DNA of 64,000 nucleotides from Coralliovum pocilloporae (GTDB lineage: Bacteria; Pseudomonadota; Alphaproteobacteria; Rhizobiales; Cohaesibacteraceae). The notes below the pieces were generated by a model. That model saw only the letters and a list, made by a program, of their open reading frames with translations. It was not told where the DNA came from and did no database searches. How positions within the stretch are numbered: the stretch's first letter is position 1; each line of letters begins with the position of its first letter. Position numbers and translations under genes: made by a program. The DNA is taken from assembly GCF_030845175.1 (NCBI RefSeq), contig NZ_CP132542.1, positions 2,825,501-2,889,500 on the forward strand. The letters are read 5' to 3'. This document shows, in pieces, positions 61,841-64,000 of the stretch.

Positions 61841-63511
61841 TCAGAGTGCGGATGCATCAGTCTCTGATGTGGTGATGAACTCATATCGGTTGCGGCCGTG
61901 GTTCTTGGCCTGATACATGGCTTTGTCGGGCAGGGTGAACACGCCCTGTTTCAGATGCCCTGAATTGGCAAAACAATGGATGCCGATACTGGCACCGATG
62001 GTCAGTTCCAGGCCCTGGAAGGCAATTGGCTTGTTGATGAGCGAGATGACCTGCTCTGCCAGCCTGCAGCATGAGGCGGTAGAGGGATCGGAGCGCACAA
62101 GGATCATGAATTCATCCCCGGCAATACGGGCGACAAAATCATCCTGAACCAGATTCTCTTTCAGGCGCGTTGCAATAGTCTGAAGAACCTGATCGCCCGC
62201 CACGTGGCCATGGGTGTCGTTGATAAGCTTGAAGCCATCCAGATCAATCTGCAGGGCGCTGACGGGCGTGTCTGCAGAACCGTTGCCATTGCCCATCTTG
62301 TCGATGAAGGTTTCCAGATAGCGGCGATTGGGAATGCCGGTCAGACTGTCATGATGGGCGTTGTGCTCAATCATCTGATAAGTGTCGAGCAGCTTGGCGT
62401 GAGCGGTGATCAGCTCTGAATTGATTGCCTCCATCTCGCCGCGCAGAGAGCGTTCGAGTTCTGCCTCGCGCTGAGCGCTCTGATACTCGATATTGGACCT
62501 GAGCTCCGCCAGTTTTCGCCCGGTTTCCTGCGAGAACATCTCATCCTGAACTGTGCAGTAGTGCTTCAGATGGGTGAGTGCCATCCGCGGGTCACCGATG
62601 CGCTCGTACATCTCCGAAAGACTGTGATGAAAATTGCGTTGCCAGAGCGGATAACCGACGCGTGCTGCCACATCCAGGCCACGGAGAAAGGCTGCCACAG
62701 CCTTGTTGAAATTCCCCTGATGGCGCTGGCATTCACCGGTGAGATGAAGAATCTGGCAGGTGGCCCGCTGATCATTGATCTCTTCTGCAAGCGTTTCCCC
62801 GCGCTCAAGATGAAGAAGAGCTTCATCATGGCGTTTGAGCCCGATCTGGGCAGACGCAAGAACTTCCAGCGCATAGGGCAGTATGACCGTGTTACGAACA
62901 CGGGTTGCCTCCTGAAGCGCTTCTTCTGCAGATGACAGGGCATCCTCAAGCCTGTTTGCACGGCGATAGGACCGCGACTGATTGTGGAGAATACGGGCCC
63001 GCTCGGCTGAAAGCTTGTGTTCCTTGGCAAGGTCAAGGGCCCGCTGCAGATAGGACAGGCTTTCGTCAAAATCCTTCGAATGCTGGTAAAGGGTGCTGAG
63101 TGTCACGTTGAGATCGATTTCAGCATCAGGAAGCTGTGCGGATTTAAGATATTCAAAGCCGTCTGTGACCAGCTTATGTGCCTCAGCATGATCGCCGCGC
63201 CCATAGCTGACAACAGCCAGTGTGGAACAGGTGTGAGCGCATTGTGCTGCATCCGGGGTGTCTTTTATCAACCGGATTGCACGACGACCATAAAGAGCGG
63301 CCCCGGTGAAATCTCCTGTCCAGCGCGCATGCCAGGCCAGAATATGGCAAAGCCATCCCTCAAGGGCTGATGTGTCCGTGTCTCCCGGTGTCAGCCTGTC
63401 CAGCGCCACCTCAGACAGATGTCTGCTGAAACGCGGTGAGCGCCAGCGTAACAGCCAGGCTCTGCGATAGTGGGTAAGGGCATCAGGGAGCTGATCAGAT
63501 GAAGTCATGGG
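61841..63511 (-). CDS. TPR-containing diguanylate cyclase
   Basis: A protein of about 556 residues. The ATG at 63511 is taken; a GTG at 63574 is possible and neither has a strong ribosome-binding site. The N-terminal 380 residues form helical TPR-like repeats (ALYGRRAIRLIKDTPDAAQCAHTCSTLAVVSYGRGDHAEAHKL, then SLSYLQRALDLAKEH). A coiled linker leads to a GGDEF domain beginning DSLTGIPNRRYLETFIDKM. The catalytic motif reads AGDEF, a variant that can still be active. The start of the domain has the expected DxLT. No EAL domain is present. It makes cyclic di-GMP, perhaps under control of a partner bound to the repeats. Confidence 0.88.
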   Translation of the reverse strand, partial: PMTSSDQLPDALTHYRRAWLLRWRSPRFSRHLSEVALDRLTPGDTDTSALEGWLCHILAWHARWTGDFTGAALYGRRAIRLIKDTPDAAQCAHTCSTLAVVSYGRGDHAEAHKLVTDGFEYLKSAQLPDAEIDLNVTLSTLYQHSKDFDESLSYLQRALDLAKEHKLSAERARILHNQSRSYRRANRLEDALSSAEEALQEATRVRNTVILPYALEVLASAQIGLKRHDEALLHLERGETLAEEINDQRATCQILHLTGECQRHQGNFNKAVAAFLRGLDVAARVGYPLWQRNFHHSLSEMYERIGDPRMALTHLKHYCTVQDEMFSQETGRKLAELRSNIEYQSAQREAELERSLRGEMEAINSELITAHAKLLDTYQMIEHNAHHDSLTGIPNRRYLETFIDKMGNGNGSADTPVSALQIDLDGFKLINDTHGHVAGDQVLQTIATRLKENLVQDDFVARIAGDEFMILVRSDPSTASCCRLAEQVISLINKPIAFQGLELTIGASIGIHCFANSGHLKQGVFTLPDKAMYQAKNHGRNRYEFITTSETDASAL

Positions 63512-63745
63512 ACCGGATACTAGCACGGTGCATTTAAAGGAGTCTTGTCTGTCCGACACCTGTTTGGTCAACACCGTCTAATAGCGACATATCGGAACCA
63601 GAAACGGGTAGTGCGGTTAAAAGCTACATGCTAGACGTGTTTGTGAGGTTGGGGGATACTTGGTATCAGCTGGTCCGATGAGATGGCAACAAAAGGTTGC
63701 AGTCGGAGCCCGGTCTGGTGTCCTGGTCTTGCGGAGGACAGGTTT

Positions 63746-64000
63746 TTGACTGATCAGGCGAAGGGAGTGCTGATTACAGCACTCGGCGTTCTTGCTATTG
63801 TTCCTGATACACTTTTTATCCGTTTGATTGACGCGGATATTCTGACAATCGTGTTCTGGAGGGCTTTTCTGGCAGCGATCTCGGTCACGTTTGGTATCTG
63901 TCTGTTTTATCGGAAAGATACCATTGTCATTATCCGTGGTATGGGCCTGGCCGGTTTTACCTACGCATTCTTCATGGGTATGGGGACAATATCCTTTGTT
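63746..64000 (+). CDS. DMT/EamA-type permease, N-terminal part
   Basis: Eighty-five codons run off the right edge. The TTG at 63746 follows GCGGAGG by 8 bases. The translation TDQAKGVLITALGVLAIVPDTLFIRLIDADILTIVFWRAF has the first hydrophobic hairpin of the drug/metabolite transporter family, and GLAGFTYAFFMGMGTISFV the start of the third segment. The substrate is unknown. The 170 bases before it (63575-63745) show no gene. Confidence 0.7.
   Translation, partial: MTDQAKGVLITALGVLAIVPDTLFIRLIDADILTIVFWRAFLAAISVTFGICLFYRKDTIVIIRGMGLAGFTYAFFMGMGTISFV

Noticed and set aside
1-64000. tRNA, rRNA, CRISPR arrays, integrases or prophage genes
   Set aside because: I looked for cloverleaf-like, repeat-spacer and phage-type signals by eye and found none that hold up.

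Overview
The window looks like chromosomal DNA from a free-living, motile, probably marine alphaproteobacterium. The reasons are moderately high GC by eye, three chemoreceptors of alphaproteobacterial style, many Tat, ABC and BCCT uptake genes, a cobalamin riboswitch, an AcuI-type reductase, and short palindromic repeats of the kind common in Alphaproteobacteria. I cannot name the genus. No rRNA, tRNA, CRISPR array, prophage or intact transposase gene is visible. The two ends cut through genes: a DctD-like regulator at the left and a DMT-type permease at the right.

Layout. 1-3.5 kb: dctBD-like two-component genes and a porin. 4-6 kb: chromate resistance pair chrB-like/chrA. 6.1-9.5 kb: cobalamin riboswitch followed by btuD-btuF-btuC, with a 263-bp repeat between btuF and btuC. 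9.8-14 kb: a chemoreceptor and a secreted HExxHxxGxxH metallopeptidase. 14.1-20.2 kb: an all-minus-strand envelope cluster of unknown role (lipoprotein, membrane hydrolase, a 42-residue exported peptide, an AT-rich polytopic membrane protein, a periplasmic binding protein). 20.5-24.3 kb: moeA, repeat-rich DNA, a RhtB-type exporter and a LysR regulator. 24.4-33.1 kb: a catabolic-looking series (aldehyde dehydrogenase, M19-like protein, unknown protein, DUF3726, M20 amidohydrolase, NnrS, DUF1989). 33.2-42.6 kb: chemoreceptor, BCCT carrier, and a five-gene branched-chain-amino-acid-type ABC importer with a Tat-exported binding protein. 43-50 kb: RND/MMPL transporter with a small periplasmic partner, two flavin-binding oxidoreductases, a divergent folD, and three small envelope proteins. 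50.2-56.4 kb: divergent rtcR/rtcB, AllA-like protein, LysR, sterol-desaturase-like protein. 56.7-63.5 kb: HerA-like ATPase, GntR regulator, acuI, CZB chemoreceptor, TPR-diguanylate cyclase.

The points most worth a second look are these. Two families of short elements with terminal inverted repeats occur as two copies each (8209/56366 and 30617/42669). The 14-20 kb envelope cluster contains a tiny exported peptide gene at 17064-17192. RtcR has lost the GAFTGA threonine, and the rtcB leader carries a perfect 12-bp hairpin but no recognisable -24/-12 promoter. FolD has Gln in place of the cyclohydrolase lysine. The cobalamin riboswitch ends in a hairpin that masks the btuD ribosome-binding site. 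Two overlapping, crossing inverted repeats lie ahead of the ABC-importer binding-protein gene.

All assignments come from reading motifs and translations by eye. No database search was run.
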